Shown here one piece after another: positions 8,947 through 18,633 of a DNA stretch of 64,000 bases (position 1 is the first letter of the stretch; each line of letters begins with the position of its first letter). A model generated the notes under the pieces. That model was not told where the DNA came from, made no database searches, and saw only the letters and a program-made list of their open reading frames with translations. The translations under genes and the position numbers were made by a program. The stretch is from Nitrobacteraceae bacterium AZCC 2146 (GTDB taxonomy: Bacteria; Pseudomonadota; Alphaproteobacteria; Rhizobiales; Xanthobacteraceae), in assembly GCA_036924855.1 (NCBI GenBank), contig JBAGRP010000001.1, positions 6,374,001-6,438,000 on the forward strand, written 5' to 3'.

Positions 8947-11900
8947 TCAACGTTGAGAGGCCTGCTGAAGCGGGCCGCAAGGGTCGGCGCGATCCACCTC
9001 TTGCGGTGAAGGCTCCTTGATACGGAACCAGGCCACATAAAGTGCCGGAAGAAATACAAGCGTCAACATCGTGGCAACCGCCAGGCCGCCCATGATGGAA
9101 TAGGCCATCGGCCCCCAGAAGACGGTCGGGGCGATCGGGATCATCCCGAGAATGGCCGCCGCCGCGGTAAGAAGGATCGGGCGCAAGCGGTGCAGGGTTG
9201 CTTCAATAACAGCGTCCCAAGGGGCTCGCCCGTGCGCGATCTCGGTATCGATCTGGTCGACCAGGATCACCGAATTGCGAACAATCATGCCAACGAGGGC
9301 TAGAACACCGAGAATCGCAACAAAGCCGAGTGGCTTTCCCGCGATCAGCAATGCCGCTACGATCCCAATCAACCCAAAGGGCGCGACGCTCAGCACCAGA
9401 AACAGCCGGCTGAAGCTTTGAAGTTGAATCATCAGCACAATAAGCATGATGAGAAGTGCTGCCGGAACGACCGCGGCGACGGACGATGTCGACTTCGCGC
9501 TTTCCTCAACCGACCCTCCGGGAACAATCGTATAGCCAACCGGCAACTCGGCATTCAGCGCGGTCACCTTCGCATGCAGGCTATCGACCAATGTTGCAGG
9601 CAGCACGCCCGGAATCAGATCGCTCTGAACAGTCAGTGTCGGGTTTCGATCCCGCCGCCAGATCAGTGGCCAATCCTGGGTATATTCGACCGTTGCCAAC
9701 TGAAGCAGCGGAACGGTGCCCCCATTTGGAATGGGAACTTGCAGGGTCCGCAATGCATCTGGAGAAATTCGCTCCTCCTCGTTGGCTCGCGTGACGACAT
9801 CGATCAGGTATATTCCATCGCGCAATTGCGTGACGGTGATACCCGACACCACGGCGGATATGGACTGGGCGAGCACTTGCGAATTCACGCCCAGCAGCCT
9901 GGCCTGATCCTGATCGACGCGCATGCGCAACGTGCGTTGCGGCTCGATCCAGTCAAAGCTGATTTTTTCGGTACGCGGGTCTTGGGCGATAATGTCGGAG
10001 AGCTTGTAGGCGATTTCCCGAACCCGAACAGGCTCGGGACCGCTCACGCGGTACTGCAGCGGCCAGCCGACCGGTGGCCCCAATTCAAGCGCTGACAGGC
10101 GGCTCACCACACCAGGAAATTTCTCGATCAGAACGGGTTCAAGGCGGCGGCGGAGCCGTTCGCGTGCTTCAAGACTCTTGGTGACAATGACCGATTGGGC
10201 AAAGAAATCGTTGGCGAGCTGCACGTCCAGCGGCAGATAAAACCGAACGGCTCCTTGACCGACATAGGAGGTCCAATGGTCGATATCCGGGTCATCCTTC
10301 AGTAGCTCTTCGAAGGCTGCAACGGTTCTTTCCGTTGCATAGATGGAAGAAGCTTCCGAGAGTTTCAGATCGACGAGCAATTCCGGCCGGTCGGATGCTG
10401 GAAAAAACTGCTGAGGAATGAAGCGTAGTCCGAATATCGAAGCTGCCAATGCCGCGAGCGTCAGGCCGATCGTGAGCCATTTAGCACGCATGGCTCCCGT
10501 CAACGCACGACGAAAGCCGCGCATGATCCGGCCGGGCTCAGCGTGCGCGGTGTGCTTCATCCTGTCGGGCAGGATGGTCACGCCGATCAGCGGCGCGAAC
10601 AAGACTGCCACGATCCAGGAGAGAAGCAGCGCCAATGCGACAACGGCAAAGAGCGAAAATGTGTATTCGCCGGCAGAACTTTTTGCGAAGCCGATCGGGA
10701 CGAAACCCGCGACGGTCACCAATGTGCCGGTCAACATCGGGAACGCCGTCGAGGTATAGGCAAACGTGGCAGCCTTCGTTTTTTCGGCACCCGCCTCCAA
10801 CTGGGTCACCATAGTTTCGACGGTGATCATGGCATCGTCGACGAGGAGGCCCAGCGCAATAATGAGCGCGCCAAGCGAGACGCGCTGCAGGTCAATTCCC
10901 GCAAACTCCATACCGACAAACACCGCGGCGAGCACCAACGGAATCGAGCACGCAACCACGGCGCCGGCGCGAATGCCGAGGCTGATGAAGCTGACGGCGA
11001 GCACGATCCCGATCGCCTCCCATAGCGCCTCCATGAAATCATCGACCGCGGCCTTGACGACTTTCGGCTGATCGGCGGCAAGGTGCGGTTCGATGCCGAT
11101 AGGCAGATCCGCCCTGATCTCGGACATTGCTTGTTCGATGTTCTGTCCGAGCGCTAACACGTCTCCGCCGGCCCGCATTGCGATGCCGACTCCGATCGCG
11201 GGCTGGCCATTAAAGCGCAACATCGGCTGCGGCGGATCGGAATAGGTGCGTCTGATGGTCGCGATATCGGATAGACGAAATATTTGTCCGTTGGCTACGA
11301 AATTGACGTTTCTGAGATCGGCTTCTGAGCGAAATCCGCCGGTCACATCGACCCGAATCTCTTCGTCCGACGTTTGGACGACGCCTGCCGGCGTCACAGC
11401 ATTCTGGGTCTGGACGGCTTGAATCAACGCCTGGCGATCAAGATGAAGGCCGGCCAATCTGTGAGTCGAAAACTCAACATAGATTTTTTCATCCTGCGCG
11501 CCAAAGATGTCGATTTTAGAAACATCGTTGATCGCAAGAAGCCGCGTGCGCACGCTCTCCACATAATCGCGGAGTTCCCGGTGCATGAAGCCATCCGTCG
11601 TGAACGCATAGATGACGCCATAGGTATCGCCGAACTCGTCGTTAAAGAACGGGCCGACAATGCCTTGCGGGAGGTATTGTCGGATATCGCCGATCTTCTT
11701 GCGAACCTGATACCAGATGTCGGGCACGTCCCGGCTTACCACCGAGCCTTTGAGGGTGATGAAAACCGTTGACGTGCCTGGAAGGGTGTAGCTCTTGATG
11801 TAGTCGAGACCAGGAGTTTCCTGGAGCTTCTTCTCAAGCCGATCCGTGACCTGCTGGAGCGTGTCCGTGATGTTAGCGCCGGGCCATAGGACCTGAACAA

Positions 11901-12048
11901 CCATGGTCTTGATTGTGAAATTGGGGTCTTCATTACGGCCAAGCCTCGAATAGGACAGTCCGCCCGCCGCGACGATGATAATGACCAAAAACCAGACGAA
12001 CGAGCGGTGCGTCAGCGCCCATTCTGAAATATTGAAGTTGCGGTTCAT
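8947..12048 (-). CDS. RND efflux transporter, inner-membrane pump subunit
   Basis: A 1033-residue proton-driven RND pump that would export hydrophobic compounds across the envelope together with the adaptor encoded just upstream. It shows the duplicated RND layout: helix 1 at residues 13-33, a large periplasmic loop, helices near 335-530 including GLLVDDAMITVE with the paired aspartates of proton relay, a second start helix near 520-540, a second loop, and the final helices near 860-1010 (FVAILGVLALVGMIVRNSVILVDQI). Length is normal. Its start overlaps the adaptor stop by 4 bases (ATGA), so the two are translationally coupled. No outer-membrane channel gene is nearby, so it must borrow a TolC-like protein encoded elsewhere. 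The substrate cannot be told. Confidence 0.93.
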   Translation of the reverse strand: MNRNFNISEWALTHRSFVWFLVIIIVAAGGLSYSRLGRNEDPNFTIKTMVVQVLWPGANITDTLQQVTDRLEKKLQETPGLDYIKSYTLPGTSTVFITLKGSVVSRDVPDIWYQVRKKIGDIRQYLPQGIVGPFFNDEFGDTYGVIYAFTTDGFMHRELRDYVESVRTRLLAINDVSKIDIFGAQDEKIYVEFSTHRLAGLHLDRQALIQAVQTQNAVTPAGVVQTSDEEIRVDVTGGFRSEADLRNVNFVANGQIFRLSDIATIRRTYSDPPQPMLRFNGQPAIGVGIAMRAGGDVLALGQNIEQAMSEIRADLPIGIEPHLAADQPKVVKAAVDDFMEALWEAIGIVLAVSFISLGIRAGAVVACSIPLVLAAVFVGMEFAGIDLQRVSLGALIIALGLLVDDAMITVETMVTQLEAGAEKTKAATFAYTSTAFPMLTGTLVTVAGFVPIGFAKSSAGEYTFSLFAVVALALLLSWIVAVLFAPLIGVTILPDRMKHTAHAEPGRIMRGFRRALTGAMRAKWLTIGLTLAALAASIFGLRFIPQQFFPASDRPELLVDLKLSEASSIYATERTVAAFEELLKDDPDIDHWTSYVGQGAVRFYLPLDVQLANDFFAQSVIVTKSLEARERLRRRLEPVLIEKFPGVVSRLSALELGPPVGWPLQYRVSGPEPVRVREIAYKLSDIIAQDPRTEKISFDWIEPQRTLRMRVDQDQARLLGVNSQVLAQSISAVVSGITVTQLRDGIYLIDVVTRANEEERISPDALRTLQVPIPNGGTVPLLQLATVEYTQDWPLIWRRDRNPTLTVQSDLIPGVLPATLVDSLHAKVTALNAELPVGYTIVPGGSVEESAKSTSSVAAVVPAALLIMLIVLMIQLQSFSRLFLVLSVAPFGLIGIVAALLIAGKPLGFVAILGVLALVGMIVRNSVILVDQIDTEIAHGRAPWDAVIEATLHRLRPILLTAAAAILGMIPIAPTVFWGPMAYSIMGGLAVATMLTLVFLPALYVAWFRIKEPSPQEVDRADPCGPLQQASQR

Positions 12049-13124
12049 TTCTGAACACCCGCATCTGCTTCAAGAAGTCTGACCTCTTGTCCCGGCCGCA
12101 AAGCTTGAACGCCCGCCGTTACAACGAGATCTCCGTCCTTCAGTCCCTGTGACACGACGGCCAAGGATGTATCATAATGGCCAACCGTGACGGGGACGAG
12201 CGATACTGTCTTCTTCTCGGGATCGACGACCCACACCGCCGGCTTTCCCCCGCTTTGGGTCAGCGCTGCCCCGGGAAGCTGAATGACAGGATCTGTTTGT
12301 AATTTGACCTGTCCGACGATCGTTGCGCCAAGACGCATTGCGTCCGGCGGATTGTTGAGAGCGACCTTGACGACATAGGTTCCAGTTGCCGTATCCGCTT
12401 GCGGCGCGACCTCGCGGACGTGGCCGGTGGTAACGATCGTCGTGTCATCAGAGAGGAAGACCGTTACTTCCGGATCTTTCGGGCTTTGTCTAATAAGCTG
12501 AGAGGGGACATTAAATACGGCGTACCTGTCTCCCTGCTTGGCGACTTGCAGAATCATTCTCCCGGCGGCGACGATCTCGCCAGGTTCTGCTCCCTTCGCC
12601 GTCACCGATCCCTCGACGTCCGATTTGAGGTCAGTGTATGTAAGATTGTCTCTTGCGTTCTGCAGTCTGGCTTGCGCCGATTCGACCTGCGCTTGCGCAG
12701 TTTTCCTCTGCTGCTCGGCCTGATCGTATTGAGCTTGGGTCGTAAATCCCTTGCTCAACAGCTCGCTCTGCCGACCTTCTGTGCCTTTCGAATTCGCCAG
12801 CACCGCTTGCGCGGAAGCCAGATCGGCTTCCGCCGAACGCAGCGTGTTTTGGAAATCCTGGGGTTCAATCCTTGCGACGATCTGGCCGGGCTTCACGGGA
12901 TCGCCGACGGTCACGCTTCTTTCCAGCAGCCGACCTCCGATCCTGAAAGCCAGATTGATCGGATCCTTGGCCTGGATTTGACCGGTCAAGCTGATCGTAT
13001 CGCCACTCAGGGCGTGTTGGACCGAGGTCACGCGTACCGGCCGGATTGCGACCTTCCTAGGCGGTTCGTTGTTGCATGCGGCCAGCGGCAGCGCGACGGC
13101 AATGATGAGCGCAATTCGTTTCAT
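12045..13124 (-). CDS. RND efflux periplasmic adaptor lipoprotein
   Basis: A 359-residue membrane-fusion protein that links the RND pump to an outer-membrane channel. The N-terminus is a lipoprotein signal with lipobox LAAC and Cys17 as the lipidated residue. Next come a barrel-sandwich/lipoyl half (SLTGQIQAKDPINLAFRIGG), an alpha hairpin near residues 95-165 (LRSAEADLASAQAVLANSKG), the second lipoyl half (VTAKGAEPGEIVAAG) and a beta-barrel domain. Order and length are standard. It is the first gene of the two-gene operon and overlaps the pump gene by 4 bases. No regulator is adjacent on this strand. Confidence 0.92.
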   Translation of the reverse strand: MKRIALIIAVALPLAACNNEPPRKVAIRPVRVTSVQHALSGDTISLTGQIQAKDPINLAFRIGGRLLERSVTVGDPVKPGQIVARIEPQDFQNTLRSAEADLASAQAVLANSKGTEGRQSELLSKGFTTQAQYDQAEQQRKTAQAQVESAQARLQNARDNLTYTDLKSDVEGSVTAKGAEPGEIVAAGRMILQVAKQGDRYAVFNVPSQLIRQSPKDPEVTVFLSDDTTIVTTGHVREVAPQADTATGTYVVKVALNNPPDAMRLGATIVGQVKLQTDPVIQLPGAALTQSGGKPAVWVVDPEKKTVSLVPVTVGHYDTSLAVVSQGLKDGDLVVTAGVQALRPGQEVRLLEADAGVQK

Positions 13125-13265
13125 CGCGTAATCACCTCATTCAATCTTCGGATTTGATTCATGGCTCATCACGGCTGACAACTCCGCGTATCGGCGCTTT
13201 CGTTCTCCAATGCGGATACGAGCACTTCAGCGCCGTTCATGGATGCGTTCCTCGATCGATGTGCA

Positions 13266-14333
13266 TCAGACTGTCAGCGGCGGGATGATTCGCGCGTTCT
13301 GCAACTGCCTTAGGGTTTCCAAGAGCCCGTCCTCCGTCCGCAGGATCTCGTGGCAGCCGTGCTGGCGCAGCTTGGTGAGATCCGACACGACATCGAACTC
13401 GGTGTTGAAGACGAAATCACCGAAGCTCCAGGCGATTGCCTGCTGATAATCAGGCGTGATGAGACTGTGCCGTTGGGCCAATTCCGACCACTGCTTGTCC
13501 TTGTCGCGCATATGGTCGACCAGTCGAATTGACATCGGTGGCCCTGCGTCCAAGCCCAGATGTCGTCCTAACAATGGCCACAGATTCTCCCATCGGAAGA
13601 GATCTCCGTTCGAAACGTTGTAGGCTTGTCCCGCGGCGATAGGCGCGGTGGCGGCCCATGCGCTCACCCGTGCCAGCAGATCGGAGTCGGTAGCCTGAAC
13701 CAACGCGCGATAGGCAGCCGGTGTCCCCGGAAATCGGAACGGAACGCGCAGCTCATGGCAAAACGCCGCATAGGCTCCGATCACCATCGCCAGGTTGAGG
13801 GGCTGGCCCGGTATTGCACCGAGGACGACGTCCGGGCGCAGCAATGAGAAGCTCCAACCGTTCTTGCTGGACTCGGCGGCGAGCGCGTCCTCGAGTTCAT
13901 AGTAGAAATTCGGCGGCATGTGGCGCGGATCGCTTTCGCGCATGGGCGTTTTCACCGGCCCGAGGTGCAATCCATAGACCTTGCCGCCCTGGAAGAGCAC
14001 GATACGCTCGAGAGGCGCACCGCTCGCCGCAAGGCCGGCAAGCAGGTTGCGAAACATCAACCCGTTTGTCTTGGCCTCCTGCGCCAGGTCCTTGTCCGGT
14101 ACATAAGCTGCATAGAAGACATGGGTGATCCCGGAAAGCGCGGCGCTCTGCGCCCTGATGGCTTCCACATCGTTGATATCCAGGGAAATCCAAGTGACGT
14201 CGGACATGAAGGACGGCGCGCGTCGACGCGTCATGCCAGCGACGGTCCAATCGTCCTGCTTTTGGAGATAACGAACGATCGCGTGGCCGATAACGCCTGA
14301 CGCGCCGACAACTAGGGCATTCTTGCGCGACAT
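13266..14333 (-). CDS. PRISE-like NAD(P)H-dependent enone reductase (SDR)
   Basis: A 355-residue atypical extended SDR resembling the progesterone 5-beta-reductase / iridoid synthase (PRISE) group, which reduces activated carbon-carbon double bonds. The dinucleotide motif is GASGVIG near residue 10, and the active-site Lys-Tyr arrangement appears as FQGGKVYG near 115, replacing the classical YxxxK. LLRPDVVLG near 165 and NVSNGDLFRWENLWPLL near 255 are typical of the family in bacteria. The gene stands alone between the RND operon and the chimeric frame downstream of a winged-helix promoter. Role inferred as detoxification of enones; the substrate is not evident. Confidence 0.8.
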   Translation of the reverse strand: MSRKNALVVGASGVIGHAIVRYLQKQDDWTVAGMTRRRAPSFMSDVTWISLDINDVEAIRAQSAALSGITHVFYAAYVPDKDLAQEAKTNGLMFRNLLAGLAASGAPLERIVLFQGGKVYGLHLGPVKTPMRESDPRHMPPNFYYELEDALAAESSKNGWSFSLLRPDVVLGAIPGQPLNLAMVIGAYAAFCHELRVPFRFPGTPAAYRALVQATDSDLLARVSAWAATAPIAAGQAYNVSNGDLFRWENLWPLLGRHLGLDAGPPMSIRLVDHMRDKDKQWSELAQRHSLITPDYQQAIAWSFGDFVFNTEFDVVSDLTKLRQHGCHEILRTEDGLLETLRQLQNARIIPPLTV

Positions 14334-14392
14334 CGACGTCTCCTCATCTTCTGGGGGGCTAGTTCAGCGTCCGGCGGGCGATCGTCCAGAGA

Positions 14393-15349
14393 CTAGCCAT
14401 CCCTCGTGTGTCGTTCAGATAGACGCTGGCGCGCTGGACGGCGGTGTAACCCCCCGTCGACGACGACCTCGCTTCCGGTCATGAAGGACGCTTCGTCCGA
14501 TGCAAGGAACAGCGCGACATTCGCGATTTCCTCGGCACGTGCAGGCCTTCCGAGCAGCGACGGCCCGATGAGCTTCTCGGTCTGCTCGGCATCGTTCGCG
14601 ATGAAGTCCTTCGTCATGTTGGTGGCGGTGAGACTGGAGTGCACCGAATTGACTCGAATGTTGTCCTTGGCCACTTCCGATGCCGTCGCTTGGTCAACAG
14701 CCGAACGGCGCCCTTCGAAGCTACATAGGCCGCAGCGTCGGGGAAGGCGACGAGACCCCAGTTCGAGCAAGATATTGATGATCGAGCCGCCGCCGCTTTT
14801 GCGCAGTGCCGGGATCGCGGCCTTCGAGCCGAGGAAGACGTCCTTCACGTTCACATTGAAGGTCGACTCCCAGACCTCGAGCGGTGTGTTCTCGGTCGTA
14901 CCGGAGAGATAGATATCGTCGCGGTCGACCATTCGTGTCAATCGTGCCGGCAGTTTGCGGACCCGATCGGTGATAACCGGCTGGGCTGGGGAGAGTGATC
15001 GCCGTGATGACGATCGTGTCACCGGAGCGACGAAGCAATAGCCTCGACCGGGGATATTTGCGACGTAACAGGCGCCATCGCGTCCGTCTCCAAGCGCTTT
15101 GCGAAGGCCAGCAACATGGACACGGAGGTTAGCCTCCTCCACGATCACATCCGGCCAGACTCGCGAGATCAGTTCCTTGCGGGTGACGACTTGTCCGGCG
15201 CGTTCGACCAAAGTGATCAGTATATCGAGCGCACGGCCGCCCAGGTGAAGCGGCTCGCCCGCTTTCTCGAGCAGCCTTTCGGCCGCAAACAGACGAAACG
15301 GGCCAAATAAGGCGACGTCATTGGTTCGTAAGTTGTCGCTATCACCCAT
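14393..15349 (-). pseudogene. Chimeric frame: winged-helix regulator N-terminus joined to damaged SDR C-terminus
   Basis: Residues about 10-105 of this open frame are a PhoB-like winged helix (GGRALDILITLVERAGQVV, RKELISRVWPDVIVEE) of the kind that starts STAND-ATPase regulators, continuing to LPARLTRMV, where such proteins normally enter the ATPase. The next residues instead belong to a short-chain dehydrogenase from mid-protein on (WESTFNVNVKDVFLGSKAAI). The SDR lacks its Rossmann half. In addition, after GGGSIINI about 28 residues are in the wrong frame: shifting by one restores WGLVAFPDAAAYVASKGAV, including the catalytic YVASK. An insertion near 14768 and a deletion near 14693 cancel out, so no stop appears. 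From SEVAKDNIRVNSV onward the SDR reads normally to VVVDGG. I regard it as a deletion scar that happens to stay open. Start chosen at ATG 15349. Confidence 0.8.
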
Positions 15350-15672
15350 ACGCGCATGTCCCTTGCTGATGGAGCGTCTCGGAGGGGCGAACCACGTGTG
15401 ACAGCGAAAGGCTTTGCAAGCCCTCCAATGCTTCATTCTGCCGAGCGACAGCGCACTACATTAATTCCTCAAATGTGGCTCCTTCAATACGGGGGCGCAG
15501 CAACTCCTTGAAGCAAAGCTGAAGTTTCCTGAGAAGCCGTGAGAGCCGGAGTCCAAGGCGTTCGGCGACCTCAACGCCCCCGACGCGGTAAGGATCTGTC
15601 AGCGACAGTGCTAGGGGCTTGTGCGCAACAAAAATCTGATAAAACGTTAGACATTCTGAACAGGGGCCGTGA
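15350..15672. other. Divergent promoter region between two winged-helix genes
   Basis: About 320 bases separate the start of the chimeric frame (minus) from the STAND regulator (plus). It must hold both promoters. It contains the second copy of the 41-base repeat (15495-15535). AGGGG at 15662-15666 serves as ribosome-binding site for the GTG start at 15673. I see no confident promoter boxes. Confidence 0.45.
15495..15535. repeat. Imperfect repeat, copy 2 (partner 3952-3992)
   Basis: About 41 bases starting GCGCAGCAACTCCTTGAAGC, matching 3952-3992 with about six differences. It lies in the divergent intergenic region upstream of the STAND regulator. Confidence 0.5.
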
Positions 15673-18534
15673 GTGCGCACACAGAGCCGACAGATGGTGT
15701 ACGAATTGGGCGAGTGGGAGGTCGATCTCGCTCGTCGCGAACTGCGAGCGCGAGGAGTGCCCGTCCCGATTGGGGGCCGAACGTTCGAAATCATCGAGGT
15801 TCTGGTTCAGTCCGCAGGTGAACTTGTCACCAAGAGCGAACTCTCGGCTCGAGTGTGGCCAGGCGTCTTTGTAGAGGACAATACGCTTCAGTTTCACATA
15901 TCTGTGATCCGCAAGGCGCTCGGTTCGGATCGAGGATGGCTGAAGACAGAGTCCGGTCGTGGCTATCGCCTGCTCGGAGCGTGGATATTCAGGCAAGAGG
16001 ACACCTCATCAGCAGACTCGATTGATCTCGAGCCGATGCGAAGTCCGGCCGAGCCATTTCAGACCAACTTGCCCGCGGCAGCATCCGAACTGGTCGGCCG
16101 AGTTAATGCCGTGCAGCATTTGCACTGTCTTCTGTCCGCCTACCGGGCGGTCACGCTGACCGGTACGGGGGGAATTGGGAAAACCAGGCTGGCACTGGAG
16201 GTGGCCCGTGGCTTGTTCCCGAGCTTTCAGGGCGACGTTCGGCTCGTCGAACTGGTCTCGCTGTCGGATCCCGGTCTGGTGCCAACCGCGCTGGCAGGGG
16301 CCCTCGGCCTAAAGTTGGGTGGCCATGAGATTTCCGCCGAGTCCGTCGCTCGGGCCATCGGAGCACAGAAACTTCTGCTTGTTCTCGATAATTGCGAACA
16401 CGTGATCGACGCAGCCGCCGGATTGGCGGAAACGGTCGTGCGCAGGTGTCCACGAACGACCATTCTTGCAACGAGCCGGGAGATCCTGAAGATTGAGGGC
16501 GAGTATGTTTATCGCGTTCCCCCGTTGGATGTGCCGCCCCAGGATGAGGAACCCGGCGACATACCTGGTCACAGCGCGGTGCAGCTCTTCATCACCACGA
16601 CGAGGGCATTGCAGTCGGATTTTTTGCCGAATGGAGAAAACCTTCCAGCAATTGCTGCAATATGTCGGCGCCTCGATGGCATTCCGCTGGCTATCGATTT
16701 GGCGGCCGTTCGCGTTGCCACACTTGGGCTTCAGCAGGTCGCCGCGGGCCTGGATAACCACTTAGGACTGCTGACCGGTGGTCGCCGAACGGCTCTGCCG
16801 CGGCATCAGACACTGCGCGCAACGCTGGACTGGAGCTACGAATTGTTGCCCGAGCCCGAGCGCCTGGTCCTGCGACGCCTTGCCGCGTTCGTCGGCGACT
16901 TTACGGCAGCAGCGGCGAGCTTGGTGGCGGCGGGTGGCGAGATCGCCGCATCGGAGGTGGTTCTCTCCCTGGCGAACCTCGTCACGAAGTCTCTCGTGAC
17001 GGTGGAGTTCGGAAGCGTGACTGCATATTATCGGCTGCACGAGACGACACACGCCTACGCCCTGGCGAAGCTCGCCGAAAGTGGTGAATTCGAACAAGTG
17101 GCACGACGGCATGCCAACTATTACAAGGATCTCTTTGAACTCACCGAAATAGAGCTGGAGACATTGCCAACGGCCGAGTGGCTGGTGCGCTACGGCCATC
17201 AGATCGGACAGGTGCGCACGGCTTTGGACTGGGCCTTCTCGCCGACTGGCGACGCCGAAGTCGGCGCAGCATTGACCGTGGGTGCGGTGCCGCTGTGGGT
17301 GCACTTGTCGCTGATGGAGGAATGTCGCGGTCGCGTCGAGCGGGCGCTTTCCGGCCCCGCCGAGAGCCGAGACGCACGTCGCAACATGCAATTGCATGCG
17401 GCGCTTGGCGCGGTGCTATTTCTGACGAAGGGGTCCGGCCCTGAGACGTTAGCGGCCTGGACAAGCGTCTTTGAGATCGCGGAAAGCCTCGACGATACGG
17501 ATTATCGCCTGCGAGCGCTTTGGGGCTCGTTGGTCGACGGCATCACGAGCGGCCGCTATCGGGCGGCACTGGCGGTGGCCGAAAGATTTTGCACCTGTGC
17601 GGCGAAATCGACCGATCCTGCCGACGGGCCAATCGGCGACCGTCTGGTCGGCGTGGCGCTGCTTGCCCTAGGCGACCTGGAAGGTGCGCGGCGGCACATC
17701 GAGCGCATGCTGAGTGGCTATGTCGCCAGGGGGGCGCACATCATCAGGTTTCAATACGACCAGCGGGTGGTGGCGCGTTCGTATCACTCCCACGTACTTT
17801 GGCTGCAGGGATTTGCCGACCAGGCCATGCGTAGCGTCGAATGCCAGGTCGTCAACGCTCGCGCCAGCGATCACCCGGTGTCGCTGTCCCATGCCCTGCT
17901 TCAGGCAGCCTGCCCCGTGGCGCTTCTCGTCGGCGATCTGACCTTGGCGGAGCGTTACGTTAAGGCGATCATTGATCTCTCCGCCAGGCACGCGGTGGAG
18001 CTGTGGAACGTTGGGGGTCGATGTTTCGCAGGCATGTTGCTCATCAGGCGCGGCAACGTCGGCGCCGGGTTGGAACTTCTGCGCACCGCGTTCGCCCGCG
18101 TTCCTGAGAACGCGTTCAACCTGCTTTACATTCTATTTCTCGACGAGATTGCGGACGCCCTCGGTCGTGACGGTAAGGTTGCCGAAGGGCTCTCGACAAT
18201 CGACGAGGCGCTCGCGCGATCCGAGCGCACCGAGGAGCGCTGGTGCGTCGCCGAACTCCTGCGCATCAAAGGCGAACTGATCCTGCGGGAGGGTGCGCCG
18301 CAGGCGGCAACGGTGGCCGAGCAGCACTTCTTGCAATCGCTCGACTGGGCGCGCCGGCAGGGCGCCCTTGCATGGGAGCTTCGAACATCAACAAGCCTTG
18401 CTCGCTTGCAGCATGATCAAGGTCGGATCGCCGAAGCCCGCAGCCTTGTGCAGTCGGTGTACGATCGCTTCAGCGAGGGTTTTGAAACTGCCGACTTGAA
18501 GACTGCCAAGGCGTATCTCAGCTCTTGGCAGTAA
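15673..18534 (+). CDS. Winged-helix STAND ATPase regulator with TPR-like tail
   Basis: A 953-residue signal-transduction ATPase with a DNA-binding head. Residues about 10-105 form a PhoB-type winged helix (GGRTFEIIEVLVQSAGELV, GRGYRLLGAW). A linker leads to SELVGR near 138 and a nucleotide-binding domain with P-loop GTGGIGKT at about 164-171, Walker B LLVLDNCEHV near 238 and the ATSREIL sensor near 270. A winged-helix/arm segment (RLAAFVGDF, YRLHETTHAYA) follows, and residues 500-953 are helical repeats rich in Ala/Leu/Gly (TPR-like). Such proteins are thought to bind ATP, oligomerise on a ligand and drive transcription. GTG 15673 has AGGGG 6 bases upstream; ATG 15694 is an alternative. It diverges from the chimeric frame, which was once a paralogue of it. 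Targets unknown. Confidence 0.9.
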   Translation: MRTQSRQMVYELGEWEVDLARRELRARGVPVPIGGRTFEIIEVLVQSAGELVTKSELSARVWPGVFVEDNTLQFHISVIRKALGSDRGWLKTESGRGYRLLGAWIFRQEDTSSADSIDLEPMRSPAEPFQTNLPAAASELVGRVNAVQHLHCLLSAYRAVTLTGTGGIGKTRLALEVARGLFPSFQGDVRLVELVSLSDPGLVPTALAGALGLKLGGHEISAESVARAIGAQKLLLVLDNCEHVIDAAAGLAETVVRRCPRTTILATSREILKIEGEYVYRVPPLDVPPQDEEPGDIPGHSAVQLFITTTRALQSDFLPNGENLPAIAAICRRLDGIPLAIDLAAVRVATLGLQQVAAGLDNHLGLLTGGRRTALPRHQTLRATLDWSYELLPEPERLVLRRLAAFVGDFTAAAASLVAAGGEIAASEVVLSLANLVTKSLVTVEFGSVTAYYRLHETTHAYALAKLAESGEFEQVARRHANYYKDLFELTEIELETLPTAEWLVRYGHQIGQVRTALDWAFSPTGDAEVGAALTVGAVPLWVHLSLMEECRGRVERALSGPAESRDARRNMQLHAALGAVLFLTKGSGPETLAAWTSVFEIAESLDDTDYRLRALWGSLVDGITSGRYRAALAVAERFCTCAAKSTDPADGPIGDRLVGVALLALGDLEGARRHIERMLSGYVARGAHIIRFQYDQRVVARSYHSHVLWLQGFADQAMRSVECQVVNARASDHPVSLSHALLQAACPVALLVGDLTLAERYVKAIIDLSARHAVELWNVGGRCFAGMLLIRRGNVGAGLELLRTAFARVPENAFNLLYILFLDEIADALGRDGKVAEGLSTIDEALARSERTEERWCVAELLRIKGELILREGAPQAATVAEQHFLQSLDWARRQGALAWELRTSTSLARLQHDQGRIAEARSLVQSVYDRFSEGFETADLKTAKAYLSSWQ

Positions 18535-18633
18535 TGGATCGTCGTGCGGCCTCGCCAGGTTAAATCCCTGTGACGCGGGTGTCAGTCGAAGCGACCGGGG
18601 CTTAAGCCTCCGCGCCCGTGTCGGCATGGACGT

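Noticed and set aside
9418..10095. 225-codon open frame antisense to the RND pump gene
   Set aside because: Gln/Arg-rich antisense artefact.
14393..15349. Reading the frame as a real regulator-dehydrogenase fusion enzyme
   Set aside because: Both halves lack their essential domains and the catalytic YxxxK is out of frame.
15456..15794. 112-codon minus-strand frame over the start of the STAND gene
   Set aside because: It is antisense to the winged helix of the 953-residue protein and has no motif of its own.
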